From NCBI GenBank assembly GCA_027492545.1, contig JAPUEL010000076.1:1-64000 (forward strand): DNA of 64,000 nucleotides. The letters run 5' to 3'. The notes below the pieces were generated by a model. The model was not told where the DNA came from and ran no database searches. It saw nothing but the letters and a program-made list of their open reading frames with translations. Source of the stretch: Propionibacteriaceae bacterium (GTDB taxonomy: Bacteria; Actinomycetota; Actinomycetes; Propionibacteriales; Propionibacteriaceae). The position numbers were made by a program, and so were the translations under genes. Positions 63,860 through 64,000 of the stretch are shown here, piece by piece (within the stretch, counting starts at the first letter, position 1; each line of letters starts with the position of its first letter).

Positions 63860-64000
63860 GCGTGTGCTCCCTCGATGGTGGCGACGGCCTCGTCGTAGCC
63901 GATGCCGGCCATCATGAGGCCGAGGACGTCGCGGGGGGTGTCCGGGGCGACGATGCCGACGATCCGGCCGCGGTACATCACCGCGATCCTGTCCGCGAGC
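63856..64000 (-). CDS. Nucleoside ABC transporter ATPase, C-terminal end (partial)
   Basis: The frame is open at the window edge and ends at TGA 63856-63858, giving 47 residues. ADRIAVMYRGRIVGIVAPD is the stretch after the switch histidine of an ABC ATPase (the usual ADRIxVMxxGxIV), followed by a short C-terminus ending EGAHA. The rest of the gene lies outside the window. A substrate-binding lipoprotein gene would be expected further upstream. Confidence 0.85.
   Translation of the reverse strand, partial: LADRIAVMYRGRIVGIVAPDTPRDVLGLMMAGIGYDEAVATIEGAHA

Overview
The window is a gene-dense chromosomal stretch of a high-GC actinobacterium. Evidence: a WhiB protein, WhiB-linked mannose activation genes, the acyl-CoA carboxylase alpha/beta/epsilon set, a ClpS-DUF2017 pair, DUF3039, DUF3499, DUF5719, TIGR03089, and many genes whose only promoter signal is a TANNNT box 6 or 7 bases before the start codon (leaderless transcription). 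The DUF222/HNH tail, DUF2254 and DUF2871 genes would fit Propionibacteriaceae or a neighbouring family, but that placement is inference. Much of the gene order matches blocks I remember from Mycobacterium tuberculosis: Rv1330c-Rv1341 (about 9-13 kb) and Rv3248c-Rv3315c (about 17-61 kb). No rRNA, CRISPR array, insertion sequence or prophage was seen. The longest gene-free stretches are only about 110-140 bases.

Layout. 0-5 kb: tail of an HNH protein, tRNA-Leu, thpR, a DUF2254 membrane protein, and an ABC exporter followed by a two-component system that has lost its middle (kinase N-terminus joined to regulator C-terminus). 5-9 kb: dinB, folA, a DUF1707 protein, thyA. 8.4-13 kb: rdgB, rph, murI, DUF2017 and clpS on the minus strand, with pncB divergent. 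13-17 kb: malQ, an RDD protein, an MFS transporter. 17-29 kb: DUF3039, ahcY, aroQ, a TobH-like SIS protein, a Trm112-like protein, manB, DUF3499, a metallopeptidase-like protein, DUF5719, a giant family 2 glycosyltransferase, whiB, manC, TIGR03089. 29-35 kb: two coiled-coil (DivIVA-type) proteins, a glycosyltransferase and two LCP (LytR-CpsA-Psr) proteins. 35-38 kb: purE, purK, a PH-domain protein, birA. 38-40 kb: a membrane protein ending in a LuxR helix-turn-helix and a small membrane protein. 40-47 kb: accD, accE, maf, a lipoprotein, mscS, a Nudix hydrolase, accA, a hypothetical protein and a gene remnant. 47-57 kb: lpdA, purine nucleoside phosphorylase, a phosphohexomutase, DUF2207, a uridine kinase-like protein, metG, rnhA, a DinB-fold protein. 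57-64 kb: response regulator, kinase, DUF2871, then a nucleoside salvage operon (ABC importer, cdd, add, a GNAT-like half protein).

How the genes work together. manC and manB convert mannose phosphates and GDP-mannose for envelope glycans; whiB, the giant glycosyltransferase and DUF5719 form one operon beside them. The LCP, glycosyltransferase and coiled-coil operon looks like envelope polymer assembly linked to a cytoskeletal scaffold. birA biotinylates the AccA subunit that works with AccD and AccE. The importer, Cdd, Add and purine nucleoside phosphorylase recover nucleosides; the phosphohexomutase may process the released sugar phosphate.

The most notable non-gene structure is regulatory. 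At least five divergent gene pairs have a leaderless -10 box in each direction; in clpS/pncB the two boxes overlap by two bases. In four same-strand pairs the upstream stop codon forms the first three bases of the downstream -10 box. Two deletion scars (4.0-4.9 kb and 47.2-47.3 kb) still carry intact upstream control DNA.
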